From positions 1-64,000 of the forward strand of contig JAYMSP010000172.1 in NCBI GenBank assembly GCA_036897095.1: 64,000 nucleotides of DNA, written 5' to 3'. The translations under genes and the position numbers were made by a program. The notes beneath the pieces are model-generated. The model was not told the origin of the DNA. It searched no databases and saw only the letters and a program-made list of their open reading frames with translations. The number at the start of each line of letters is the position of its first letter. Position 1 is the first letter of the stretch. Origin of the DNA: Plantago elongata (lineage: Eukaryota > Streptophyta > Magnoliopsida > Lamiales > Plantaginaceae). Positions 23,982 to 36,400 of this stretch are shown here, in pieces.

Positions 23982-26578
23982 ATGGCGGTTTTCGACATGG
24001 GACATCCAGGGGCTTTTACATTTGGTCTCTTGGGTAAAAATTCATACTTCCTTAGCATGTTTGATTGATTTGCACTTGGTTTTCCACTTCTTGATCGATT
24101 TACTACTCGCATGCTTAATCTTCCATGGTGAATCATGTTACAACTTACAAGCATGATTCTTATTATGCTTATCTTGTTTTGAACAAAAAGCTATCTAAGT
24201 TGAGCATAACAACAAAACATTGTTGGCGAATTAATTGGCGTCATGGTTTCAAATCTCATACATCTTGGCTTTTTAGCTCACCGAGAAGAAATGACCATGG
24301 AATTCGAAATTGTTTTAAACTCTTTGTCCATGAAATTTTTTTCACCATGAAAAACATTCAAACTGTCATAAAAGAACCTGATGCGACTCAATTTTTCCCA
24401 AATTAAATCGAAGGTTTCAGTCACCAAATGGTTCCAGTACATGCAGAGTCGATAATGAATGGCTAGGTTTTACACTTCTCCTCGATAGCCATGAGCTTTT
24501 ACAAGAGGTGGAATACTTGAAAGTTTGAGAATGCACCTGGTTGAATGAAACTGGTTTCCAGCAGATCAGTAAGAGATGAGATCGATGTTCGACTTGAGCA
24601 TTTTTTTGGGGCAGAAATAAATGCTTACTTGAGAGTTGTTAACAACTTATTGCTAAGTATACCAATCATGAAAATGAAATAAAAGCCATCAACATCAGTT
24701 AAGGAAAATCTGGAATTTTCTACAACTAACAAATGACAAATGGAGGAGTGAACATCTCCATGTTTTCATGCATCATTGAATTCCTCTTTTAGTTGGAATA
24801 TTGCTAATATTGGAATTAACTTTTCTTTTTTGTTACGCAGGCAATATCGTCTCGTTTCTGGTTTACTTTGCTCCACTGTAAGTTCATATCCTTGTAATTA
24901 TCATTTTTTACAATTTGACAATCATGAAAAAACTAGTTAATTTATCAGTTCCTGTTTTATGCTGCAGGCCGACGTTTATCAGAATTTACAAGGAAAAATC
25001 AACAATGGGTTTCGATTCGTTGCCCTATGTTGTCTCTCTGTTCTCGGCAATGCTGTGGATGTATTATGCATTGCTCAAAACAAATGCATTTCTTCTGATC
25101 TCCATCAACTCATTTGGCTGCTTTATTGAGAGTATTTACATCTTCATGTTCCTTTTCTATGCTCCAAAAAAGGCTAAGGTAAATAGAAAAATCCACTTGT
25201 ATACTTACATTGCTGAACTAATTGTTTTGTGTAAAAGCAGAAAATCCAAATGTATGTGACATTAGTAAATTAAACCACTTAGTATTATTTAGGCTCCATC
25301 TCATTTGTTGGAAAATGAAAAAAAATAAATAATAACACTTTTTTTTCCCTAAAAGAAGTATTTGATGTTAAATCCAACTGTAAATATAGGGTTTCAGTTT
25401 TCAGATATTTTTTCATTCTATGAAATAAAGCAACTTTTCCAAAGTTTTTAACATGTTGCAGACTTGCAGTGTTTATGAAAACATAAAACATAAAATTTTA
25501 TTGTTTCTCTATTTTTAGTTGTAGACAAACATAGAAATATAATAAATTTTTTCACCAAAGTAAATGGGATTCTTCGATTTTGCTTGTTACATTTATGGGC
25601 TTAGCTTAATCGGTTAGACTTATGCATACAACTATGGAAGTGATGCATTCAATTCTGGACCAGTATAGATTCATTTATAGTACATTGTTATCTGTATTTT
25701 TCTTAAACAAAATCATGCTTTTGGTATCTATTTCATTTAAAAAATCATCATTTTTCGTTTTGTGTATGTGCCAAAGTGCTGATCATTGAGAACAAATTTG
25801 ATTTTTGATGCAGGCTGACACTGCTAAGGTGTTGGGACTTATGGATGTGGGATTATTCTCCTTCATCTTTCTCTTCACATACTTCAAATTCGATGGCACT
25901 TTAAGAATAGAGATAGTTGGATGGATTTGTGTTATTATCTCAGTGTGTGTTTTTGCAGCTCCCCTAAGCGTTGTGGTAAGAATCAAAATCATAAGCAACC
26001 TATTCTCTGCAATGTAATCATTGTTACTAATTCTTTTTCGTACCCTGACAGGTCCGTGTTGTAAGAACAAAGAGTGTCGAGTTCATGCCATTACCATTGT
26101 CATTTTTCCTAACATTAAGCGCAGTCATGTGGTTCGGTTATGGTTTATTCGAACGCGATATATGCATTGCGGTAAGTGATAAAACTCCCCACTAACCATC
26201 AGAAGAACACTTCATTCTCTAGTCTGTTTAATTTAATTACAAGTCTAATAACGTTTTTCGCAGATTCCAAATGTTCTGGGATTCTCACTGGGGGTGATAC
26301 AAATGCTGTTGTACGCGATATTCAGAAAGGGGAAGAAGGCGAAGGAGATTGATCAGGAGAAAGAACAGCCAGAGCAAGCAGTAAACATAATGGTCCTAGG
26401 AACACCAGAAGTGCACCCAGTCGATAGCGAAATGGGCCAAGATAATACCGGAGGCAAAGATGAAGAAGTGGATGAAGGTGTGGAACTTGATTCACTCTAT
26501 GCAATTAGCGTGGAACCTAATTGCCAGGTGAACGTGCAAGTAGAACAACCACCTGTAGTTGTTTGCTGTGCAGCTTAA
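23982..26578 (+). CDS. SWEET15: Clade III SWEET sucrose transporter
   Basis: This encodes a 298-residue SWEET uniporter, which lets sugars cross the plasma membrane down their gradient. Exons are 23982-24033, 24841-24877, 24968-25178, 25814-25975, 26052-26171 and 26264-26578. The 37-, 162- and 120-bp internal exons are classic for the family. There are two three-helix MtN3 repeats joined by a linker helix. Substrate-pocket residues are W60 and N77 in repeat one and W181 and N197 in repeat two. V25, S56, V146 and S177 match the four residues tied to sucrose transport in SWEET13. The hydrophilic tail after residue ~215 is acidic and Gln-rich. Adjacent NAC083-like and PBS1 genes match the surroundings of Arabidopsis SWEET15 (SAG29, At5g13170), a senescence-induced gene also used in seed filling. 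Clade III is firm; SWEET15 rests on synteny. Confidence 0.93.
25594..25680 (+). repeat. Possible SINE-like fragment in SWEET intron 3
   Basis: A GGCTTAGCTTAATCGGTTAG segment resembles a tRNA A box, and CATTCAATTCTGG resembles a weak B box. It is similar to 8203-8280 and lies in the 635-bp intron 3. Confidence 0.3.
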
Positions 26579-27832
26579 TTAGACTTTAATTTTGCAAGTT
26601 GTTATCTTGACGTTTATGTACTTACTTATGTACTCATGTTATCATTTGCACCGGTTCTGTAATATGATGATGCATAATGAATTTTAATTTTATCCCTTGA
26701 TCTTTCGTTACGAATGCTTTGATCTTTATGATGCCTCTTTCAGATACCAGATTTTGAATAAAAATATAACTTAGTATATAGAAATTTAATAAGCGAATCG
26801 AGTGCCGACGAACTATGTTCGAACATGCATCCCTGAAATGTGGTTTGCAGGGGATCTGGCTGTTTGGTACTCTGTTTATGCCAGCATTTGGAGGACCAGT
26901 GCAAGATCTCAGGCTGCACAAGGTTTAATTGGTAACTATTTCTACTCCAAAGCAAAGACTTTGGTGAGTCTCTGTGGAAGGTAGTTTTTGCTACTACTTC
27001 CACCAGAAAAAGAGTTGTTTGATTCTGTATCATTGCTGCATTCACCAAGAAAGATCATCTATTTTCAACAATTTCAATTGTTCTATTGTGGCACTGAGCC
27101 ACTGAGTACATTCCGGACCAAGTCATGATTGGAGTACTCGGGCGAGACCGTTCGTTGCTCGAAAATGATTAGTAACGCAAAATATAAAACTTAGGGCAAT
27201 GAAACTCTATCCTCTTTTGACTCTGCCACTAGATATGCTATACAAGATCTGTTAAGACTCGAGATTGACTCTTTCAGTTAAGATATTCCGGGAAACACTG
27301 TGCTCCTTTTATTATCGAGCCAAATAAATCTCGCCTCATTGATACTCGTCAAGAGTTCAAGACTCACATTGCTTCATTTGGCTCGCTTAAGTACTGTTTT
27401 AAATTTATATGCATTTCTCCTTAATAATCTCAGCTAAACCGAACTAAATGAGTCAAACTCCTTGTTCGTTCTATAACGACCTGGAATGAAACTCGAGATT
27501 AACTTAATAGATGAGATTATCGTCTAGCCTTAACACGACTATATATATAAAGATATAATATCTATTATAACTTAGAGTGCATCTTAAAGCTCTGACTCTA
27601 CTCAAATCTTTACAGTTTAAGATGACAGCAAACAGCATTCAGGTGTGGAATTTTGCATTTATCAATAGAACAGTAGAACACTCTTTTAGACTATAGTCAA
27701 GTAGATTCAACGGAAGGTTAGCAAAAATGTTAAATATAGAGTACAGTGCAGTTCACCATTCTTGAATTTCACTTCTTCTTCTTCTTCTTCATCAAAACCA
27801 AATCCAATTCGAAGCTCATTTGAGAAGCGAAA
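26579..27832. other. Spacer between the SWEET and isomerase genes
   Basis: The start should hold the SWEET 3' UTR and the last ~100 bases the isomerase leader (TTCTTCTTC tract at 27772-27790). In between is unremarkable sequence with several ACTCGAGA-like words. Frames here are shadows without exon-like composition. Confidence 0.5.
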
Positions 27833-29700
27833 ATGGCGGATAACCAATCCCAATCGAACTACACCTCTCTCCAAATCATACCCCCAAAATCCCCAACCTC
27901 AGGCGTCTTCCACCTCCACCTCAACCGCCCCACACGCAGCAACGCCCTCTCCTCCTCTTTCTTCACCGAATTCCCCGCGGCCCTCTCCTCCCTCGACCAA
28001 AACCCCAACGCCGCCGTCATCGTCCTCTCCGCTGCCGGCCCCAATTTCTGCGCCGGAATCGACCTTGAAGCCCTAAATTCCCTAACCCACGACCTACCTC
28101 CCGATTCCGGCCGTGCGGCGGAATCGGTGCGGCGAAATGTCAAGTTCCTGCAGCTCGCCGTGACGGCGATCGAGGAGTGCCGGAAGCCGGTGATTGCGGC
28201 GGTGCAAGGCGCGTGTGTGGGTGGAGGGGTGGATATTATAAGCGCGTGTGATATAAGGTATTGTACGGAGAGTGCGTTTTTTTGTGTGAAGGAGGTGGAT
28301 TTGGGGATTGTAGCTGATTTAGGGACGTTGCAGCGGTTGCCTGGTATCGTGGGGTTCGGGAATGCGATGGAGATGTCGTTGACGGGTAGGCGGGTTACTG
28401 GTTTGGAAGCTAAAGCGATGGGTTTGGTTACGAAGGTGTTTGATAGCTGTGAAACTATGCTAGAAGGTGTTGAGAAGATTGCTCAGGGTGAGTTTAGGTT
28501 ATTCGTTTATTTAGCGAATCAGCTAGATTATTTACTCTCGATTTGGTTGAATTGTCAATTTGTCATTTACTTATGTTTAGGCTTCTGATCAGAATTGTAT
28601 TTGCAATCACATCAGGTTATTTAGAATATGTTGAGGCTTAGTAAAAGGTTATCTAGTCGAGTCGCTAGCTCTTGATTTGGTTAGCTTAGTATCTACCTAA
28701 TGTATATGCATATGATCAGAATTGTAGTAGCTATACCATCATGTTGTGTGTTTCTTGGTTGAAGAATATAGTAAGGTTCAGGGGAAGGTAGTCTTGGGGG
28801 TTATCTGGTTTACTCTTCAAAATGGTGAATCTTGTAAAGAAATGATGTGCGTCAAATAGAATAGAATGTCCTATATGTATCCCGTATACTTGTTTAGTTA
28901 TGAACCAAGCCAACTAGGTTGCCATAGGTTTATCTCAGTAATTGAACAGGATACAAGATTATAGGCATGTGATCGGAATTGTATGGACACTGAAAGAATC
29001 TGATCTGAGACCTCTATTTGGTATAACAGAAACTAATTTATAGAATATAGAGTAAGAATTATTTTAGGCGGGTTGAATCTACTAATCTGAAGAAAGTGGA
29101 GTGCTTCATTGTTTTTAGCCACAATCTCAAAAGTGTAGGATTAATAGTTGAAATCTTCTTCTCTTTGTCAAACCGTAATGCTTAATGGGGATTTCAAGTC
29201 CTAATTGGTTGATAGCAGTGACTGTTTTATGTGCTTTTATTACCAGAGCTTATTGAGTTTGAGTAATTAGATTTCCAACTATGTGCTATTGCTTATCTGG
29301 TTTCTGGGGAGCTTGCCAGTATACTTATTGGTGCGGTAGCGTGATCAAAACCTTTGAACCGAGTCCTCATCTATTTTGGCAGAGGAGATTTTTGTGATTT
29401 TGCATTATAGTGTCATTGTGCATTCAGATATATATACTCGTGATCAACACCTTAGACGTGTCATATGTGGATGCTGTGTACCTGATATAAGTCTTTTTGT
29501 TAACTGCAGACATCGCAGCGAAGTCTCCTCTGGCTGTTGTTGGGACAAAGAGGGTATTAATACAAAGCAGAGACCTGACAATACCTCAAGCATTAGATTA
29601 TGTTGCTACTTGGAACTCTGGTGTTCTTGTATCTAGCGATTTGACTGAAGCAGTTGCAGCCCAACGACAGAAGAGAATGCCATCATTCTCCAAGCTCTAA
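27833..29700 (+). CDS. DCI1: Peroxisomal delta3,5-delta2,4-dienoyl-CoA isomerase
   Basis: A 281-residue enzyme of the crotonase (enoyl-CoA hydratase/isomerase) superfamily that shifts 3,5-dienoyl-CoA to 2,4-dienoyl-CoA during beta-oxidation of unsaturated fatty acids. It has two exons, 27833-28487 and 29510-29700, joined in phase 1. It ends in Ser-Lys-Leu, a canonical PTS1 signal, so it is imported into peroxisomes. The oxyanion-hole segments are FCAGID (72-77) and GACVGGG (126-132). Asp134, Glu154 and Asp162 have the same 20- and 8-residue spacing as the catalytic D176, E196 and D204 of the rat isomerase. This separates it from hydratases, and the protein resembles Arabidopsis At5g43280. Exon 1 is distinctly GC-rich, with C-rich codon choice in its first third, unlike the rest of the window. 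It has no functional link to its neighbours. Confidence 0.95.
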
Positions 29701-30661
29701 TGTGTGGCTTTCATGGACAGTGACCCTACTGAAAATAATGCCAGTGAGACTGGCACTTTATCGCCTTTCACTTATGTTTTCGACTTTGGGATCCATTGTG
29801 TCCTGCATAGAATCTTCATGTGTCCCATTTGTAAGATAAAGCCATGAAAAAGCCTTCCACTGGAAGTGCAATAAGAATAATGCCAATTACATGTACAGTT
29901 CCACTCATGTTAAATGTTGCTGTCTTGCTGATGAACTGTTATAAAGAGTCGATAGGCCCAATGGACCAGTTGTCCGGGAAAGAACTAAATCGCCCTCGAA
30001 TTTACCTGGGAGCCTTACGAGTCAGTACCCTCTTGGAATCAATAATTCAAAAATAATCCTTGTATAATTTGCAATACAATAAAAGAATTATATATCATTA
30101 CACTAAATATACAGTTTATGTGTGAAAAACTGTGTTCTCTACACTCTATAATACAACGTTTTCACTGTATGATACAATTTAACTGTTAAATTGAACGTCT
30201 TCTGAATTCTGACTGTCAAACGGGTCCTCCGATGAATTTTCCCAATTTACCTTGTATTGTATTTGGGCCTTCTAGGTAGGTCTTAAACTGGTTTGGGCCT
30301 AGTAAGTCTTTGGAAACTCGGCCCAAATTATGCTACAAAGACCATAACCAGATGAAAATTTTGGTAGTGTGGATTTTCTTGAAAAGTACATTGGGACCCG
30401 CACTAATTTGTTCTAAGGAAGACCATATTAGCAGCCAAATTGAAAATGAAAGTGACTCTAATGATGATCAAACAGCTTACTTGTGTTGATAATATGCTTA
30501 GACCTTGGGTAACCTGTGAATGAAGAAACATCCCCTTATCACTGTCCGTGTTTCGAATTCAACATAAGATTGCTTGTAGATTTGCAATGAAGATTGACAA
30601 ACATACCTAAGACTTCACAGCTAGCTTTAAAATGAATAAAAGTCTATGAAATAAAAAAATA

Positions 30662-30911
30662 ACTTCCCCAATTTCATAGAACTTCATACATTTATCATTT
30701 TTGTTCGTCTCACAGAACTTCTTATATTGCTAAACAATAAAGTGAACCCGCGACTAGTATATAATAAACAACCTCAACTTTACACATAAATTATAAGTTT
30801 TGCCACTAAAGTATACATTTTTCTATCTTCTTTATTTTTTATTATTATTTTAACTTTTTACATAAAACTATATACCAATCGAATGTATGAAATTTTTCGG
30901 GACTAAGAGAG
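30662..30911. mobile_element. Decayed Stowaway-type MITE
   Basis: Flanked by TA at 30660-30661 and 30912-30913. The interior is clearly related to 6589-6821: ACTTCATACATTT near the left, TTTATTATT-like sequence in the middle and GTATGAAATTTTTCGGGAC near the right. The termini are more diverged than in the 6.6-kb copy. Confidence 0.65.
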
Positions 30912-31499
30912 TATATTCTAGGTAAATAAATCAAACTCAATTATATCTTAAAAGAATCTTTGTAGGAATGGCATGCCTTTGTCAACCATAAGCATCATTG
31001 TAACGTTTGAATTTCTTCATCCTGTTTGAGAACTTTTCATTAGTCTAATAGTTTACTTGTTCTTGTTTTTCGAATGTTGTTGCTTTGTCGAGTTACTCAC
31101 CTTCTCGTGCATCTCATTTCGTATTTTTATTCATTCCATATTCCAAATTTCCAACTATAGATAGCTCACTTCTACTATATTTTATTTGTTGTTGAGGTTG
31201 ACATGTGTCTTTGTGTGTTTAAGCGGCACCTAACGGCTAACACTATAACAGTCCAACTCCAACACACTCATCGGTTGATCCATACGTGTGTATTTTGGCA
31301 AATTTGGGTCACAATTTTGGTAATTTCCGTATTGAGATTCAAGACACCAACACTGTGCCATTGATGACGACAAGATGTTGAGGATTGATATGAAATTGGT
31401 CATCACTCTACACTCACAATTGAGATTACATATGAAAATCTCGGTCCAGATCGAATTTATTTATTACGTACACATGTTAAATCTGATGGTATTGTTAAT

Positions 31500-31589
31500 G
31501 ACAACAAAGCACAATTCAGTTGGTAATACATTTCACCTTACAAATATGTCGGGTTCGAGTCATCTTTTAACCGCTTCAAAAAAAAAATA
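31500..31589 (+). mobile_element. tRNA-derived SINE
   Basis: Contains GACAACAAAGCACAATTCAG, TTGGTAATACATTTCACC, then GTCGGGTTCGAGTCATC and an A tail of about ten. It is the same family as 63171-63261. Flanking duplications are not clear. Confidence 0.75.
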
Positions 31590-32108
31590 TCGATTTACCT
31601 CGTAGAATCAAAATTAATAGGAAGTTAATGACTATACTTCGGAAATAGCAAACTAGGCTGGTCTTACCTTTTCTATGGAATTGCTCTTGTTACACACCAT
31701 AAAGAAAGATGGTTGATCTTCGTGGACATATACAATTGTCGATCATCATAAAATTTTACGTTTAAATTTTTTCTATTTCGTTTAATTATTATCTTTTAAC
31801 AATCATCACAGTTTCAATTTAATTAATGTAACTTGTTATTTTTATATTAAAGATTTTATTATTTAACGTAATGTGAAGTAACACTTTCAAACAAAACACA
31901 CATGACTTAATTCTCCAACCTAAAATCAACCAGTTCTCCAAGTTTAGACTTTTAGTAGTTTCAGTTTGGTGAATTTGTGGAGGAATAAAGAAGTGTTGCC
32001 AATGGTAATGATCACTTGAATCAAATGATACTGAAATTAGTGGTAATGATTATCACACTCAATGGGAGAAAGGAGAGACTATCACAAGTAATGATACCAA
32101 TGAAAAAG

Positions 32109-32278
32109 AGATTGTATTCAACTCAAATTTAGATTTATTAACTTAACTAAATTTAATTGAACTGGATTAAATTAAAATGAACTAAATTGAAGTAACATAT
32201 AAATTATAACTAAATCAAATTAAACTAAACTAATCTAGACTGAATTAAAGTGATTTTCAGTGAAAGAGAACACCATCC
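32109..32278. mobile_element. MITE of the GTGTTCTCTT family, diverged
   Basis: The left end GATTGTATTCAACTC and right end GTGATTTTCAGTGAAAGAG plus AACACCATCC correspond to the termini at 22377-22520. The interior consists of AATTGAACTGGATTAAA-like words. Confidence 0.6.
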
Positions 32279-33297
32279 GAATTGAGTCATAATTTAAAAA
32301 TTAATTAATAATGCCTCAATGATTGACGCTACTAATGATCCATCGTCCTTTTCCTTTTTCTTGAATACACCCATTATTATCACTTTAGAAATTTGAAGCA
32401 TATATAATATATGTATCCGTGTATGCTAAAAGTGTTGCTCCACTTACCAATTTTTCTTGTATAAGGGGTGAATACCGATGTTTCCACATTTATAGTTAAC
32501 TTGAAGTATATGGTATCATTGGAAATCAACCAACTTAAAAGTAATAATGATATCGATCGCACATTTTAATTTCAAAATTATTCTAACTCACGATTGAAGT
32601 AGATTAAATCAAACGTACCCGACCCTCCAATCTTGATAATTGTTTGCGTATCATAAAATACTATAACCAACCCCACAAAATTCTATCTCCACATGTTTCA
32701 TTATGCACAATTGAGTTAAATTCATAACATTTCTAAATTATTAGTAATGGGTACGAAATTCCTATATATTAATGAATTAGTATTCATCCTCTTAGGTCAT
32801 TAAAAAGTATATATGAAACCCTCCATCCTACATTTTTTAAAGTCTAAAAACAAGTTCATTAGATACACAATAAATTTTTATTTTCATTATCTCACATCAA
32901 ATCAATACAAAAAGTAAATAAAATTATCATAATTATTAAAAATATGCATACAATTTTATGAAATTCTTATAAAATCATTCAAATACCCTTTTATATAAGT
33001 ACTAAATATACATAGTGAATTCATATTGTGTGTAGTTTGACTCGATAGTCCAAATTTAAAAAAATATTAGAATGACTTCAATTTGAACTATTAAAATATA
33101 AATAATAATCATAAATAACACTAATTAAAATTGATACTACATATAAACAACATATACCAATTTATTATTAGTCATGTACGTGAAAAAAAGTGAAATTAAA
33201 AGATAATTTCGAGTAAGAAAAACTAAAAGAACATCCATTGTCGCACTTAACACGAACAAAGAGGAAAAAAAAGATCGAGGTGTTTCAACGCACATAA

Positions 33298-33417
33298 TTT
33301 AATAACTCAAGGGATTTCGTGCACTACTTTTAATAACTCAGGGACTAATTTAATAACTAAGGGGGGCTTTGCACACAATTTAATAACTCAAGGGGATTTA
33401 GTACTAATTTATTAACT
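33298..33417 (+). repeat. Irregular tandem repeat of TTTAATAACTCA words
   Basis: Four units begin near 33298, 33329, 33349 and 33379. Each has TTTAATAACTMA, a run of three to six G and, in most, a TTxGTGCAC or TTTGCACAC block. Confidence 0.7.
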
Positions 33418-36400
33418 ACATAATGAGACGACATGGTGTTTGGTTAGTAATAAATTCAAGAAAATTACATTAGAATAAATATTTTTAATGAGATTTACGC
33501 TATTATAATTGTTATTCGAATAATATGATCGAAAAGATCGGATGAGATCTTGAAAGGGAGGGCATGGCTGGGAAATTGGCACTTGCGTCAGTTGGCCTTC
33601 AGTCCTACGTGGGTGCCCGTCACCTTGGAGCCGAATGGACCCCCTCCTTCAATTTTATTCACTCACCTACCCTTAACCCGAATATGTTTTGCCCACTTTA
33701 TCCCTCATTAAGCACAAAATAATACGGTATCCCGTTTTTTTTGGAATTAATGGAAATTAGTGGAGCTCAGTGCTTGTCCCATATTATTATTATTCTATGA
33801 TTGGTTTTGACATAATTGAGAAGAATATTGGGGTACTTGCTTTAGTTTTTAGATTAGTGATCTGCAATGAGAGATTGCAAAATATTCACATAACACCAAA
33901 TTTGTGTTTGGTAGTATAGTAAGACTTAAGAGGATAATTGGGAAGGGTAAATTGATAGTAATTGTAGCAAATGTATTGTTTTGTTTATTGCAATCTCAAA
34001 TCCTCCATATTTGATAATTGCATGGCATTGGTTATTAGGTAACTATATACTACTTTTGGCGAGTAAATCATTATCTTATTCGAATAAATATATTAATAGT
34101 TAATTTTTTAAACAATAGTTATATTGAAACTTGATCTAATATAAATAAAATAGTAATTATACTAATTTTTTCATTTCAGACCAACTTTTATAAATATGGT
34201 AATTAAGCATGAGCCACTTTAAGTAACCTCGTTACAAATGAGTAATGGGGTTTATATGATAAACCCTGTGATTCTATGAATACCAACCGATTCTATATTT
34301 TCCAATTAAGTATGGAAGTCTAACCCGAGAGTTGTGTAATGCCCGGCCCCTCGTCAACTCCATTACAATTACTCCCTGGGTGGTGAATATGGATGGGTCA
34401 TTTCGGTCCAAGCTCATTTATTTTTTGAAACGCTAGCTTGACAGGGCCAAATGAGCCAAATTGTCATCCCTAATAGTTATGAACAACGTTTTCAACAAAC
34501 CATCTCTCGAATCAGAAGAATTGTGGCACCTCGAGTCTCGACCCTTTTGCGGGCCAAGAGATCTAACCATTTGGCATGTCTAGTTGATCACGTTATTAAG
34601 TTATATATATAAGCAATATGTACGGTATTGTTGTATTGCAGGGTAATGCGAGAATATATCATCGAGCCAAAAGTATTATGTAGTATTCAATATTCATGCA
34701 AGATCAGTTCAATTATTGTTATTGAACAAGTTGAGCCGAGTATTTATTAAATTTTTACTCGCATAACAATTATGATAGAAGTACAGTTACATATCACGGG
34801 AGTTTAGGGATGTTTTTGGAATGAAAGTAGTAAAAGAAAAATACACATAAATATGGATAACAATAAAATGGGGAGACGACCTTTCTTGCAAGGAGTCTCT
34901 ACCATTATTATTATCAAATCAATACCAAAGGACCACAAATTGAGAAATTCTGATTTGGCCCGTTTATTATTTTTATACAAAAATAGGAAAAACAAGTTAG
35001 TTATGTTTATAGTTTTATTGGGAAAAATTAAATTCTTGCAAGTTGGTTGAACATGCCGTGCACTCTATATCTACAAAGAATGTGAGAATCAACCGAAACT
35101 CATCTTCCACTAGTATTTTAATATTATCCTTATTATTCATACCACTTTTCGAAAATAAAAAATGAAAATAAAATAAAACTGGGTTTCGTAAGAAAATAAA
35201 GGATTTGTTTAGTAGTTTGAGCTTCTTTGAAGAAATCTATGACTTGAAGAAATGTAATTTGATGGAGTTGTAATTTGATGATTAGAACTAAGATCTAATT
35301 GATTATGAAACTCTATCTTCATTGTGTTTAATTTGGTACTCTTATAATTAAACCGATGATCACAAGCAAACGTTATTTAATGGACAAAATTGATGTAGGT
35401 CTTAATAGCTTGTTTTCTTTCTAAGTGAAAAAGTATGAATTTCTCACACCTGTTATCATATCTCTCATATGAAACAAAATAAACATGTATCTCAATTAAG
35501 GTTAACCAAAGCCAAGCATTTCCATCTTGTAGTAACTTGAGTTGGATTGGTTAACCTAAGAATAATCAAATACTATACTATTTGATTCCACCTTGAAAAG
35601 GATTATCACAATTGTGTAACAAAACAAAACTCACAATATATTTTATTGTCGTGATAATTTTTTATGAAAAAGATATTACAATTACAATAATTGAATATGA
35701 TGAATTTATCATTCGATTTTAGATGTAAATTACCACCAATCTCTATTCAGATAATATAATCATCCATTTCAAAAAATCAAATCCGTGATCTCATAATTAC
35801 GGATATCTTAGGTTGCCACATACATCTCTACTACAATCATGCCCTGTAATGAGCAAGTGGTTGTTGTGATCTTCACTAAGATGTTCAAACCTCTTCACAT
35901 ATTCTTCCTCTCAAATAGTTTAACTGAACGATGGTAGAATATTTCGTGTTTGTATACCATTGGAAAAGGGGATCAATCTTGTACTCCTAAGAAAAAGATA
36001 CTCACACATATATAACAACTTGGTTACAAACTCATTACTGAAATGAATCTGTGAAAATTCGTCTTTACTACGTTTCTCAAAGACACATAATTAGCCAACT
36101 AAAACAAGAAGCAAAAGCATAGTGCATTACGTAATTATGTTCCCTAATTTGACCCCATTACTTGCTGCAAAGAGTTGGACACGATTTTGCAAAACCCCAT
36201 TTCGTAAGGTGATTGCGTTTTTGGTACACTATCAAAACCAACCAGACTCTGTCCCAAATACCACACACACTACAGAAACTTTCCAGGGGTATACTTGTCA
36301 TTCTATGCCACCTCCATTAATGACACATAAGGTGACTTCACCCTTACGAAGCCGCAACTGATTTGTAGTTGGTGTTGTTTTCAGTTTAATTTGAATCATA

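Noticed and set aside
33562-33717. 51-codon frame in a GC-richer patch starting MAGKLALASVG
   Set aside because: Short, no recognisable motif, no splice partner with matching phase found nearby. More like a decayed promoter or exon remnant.
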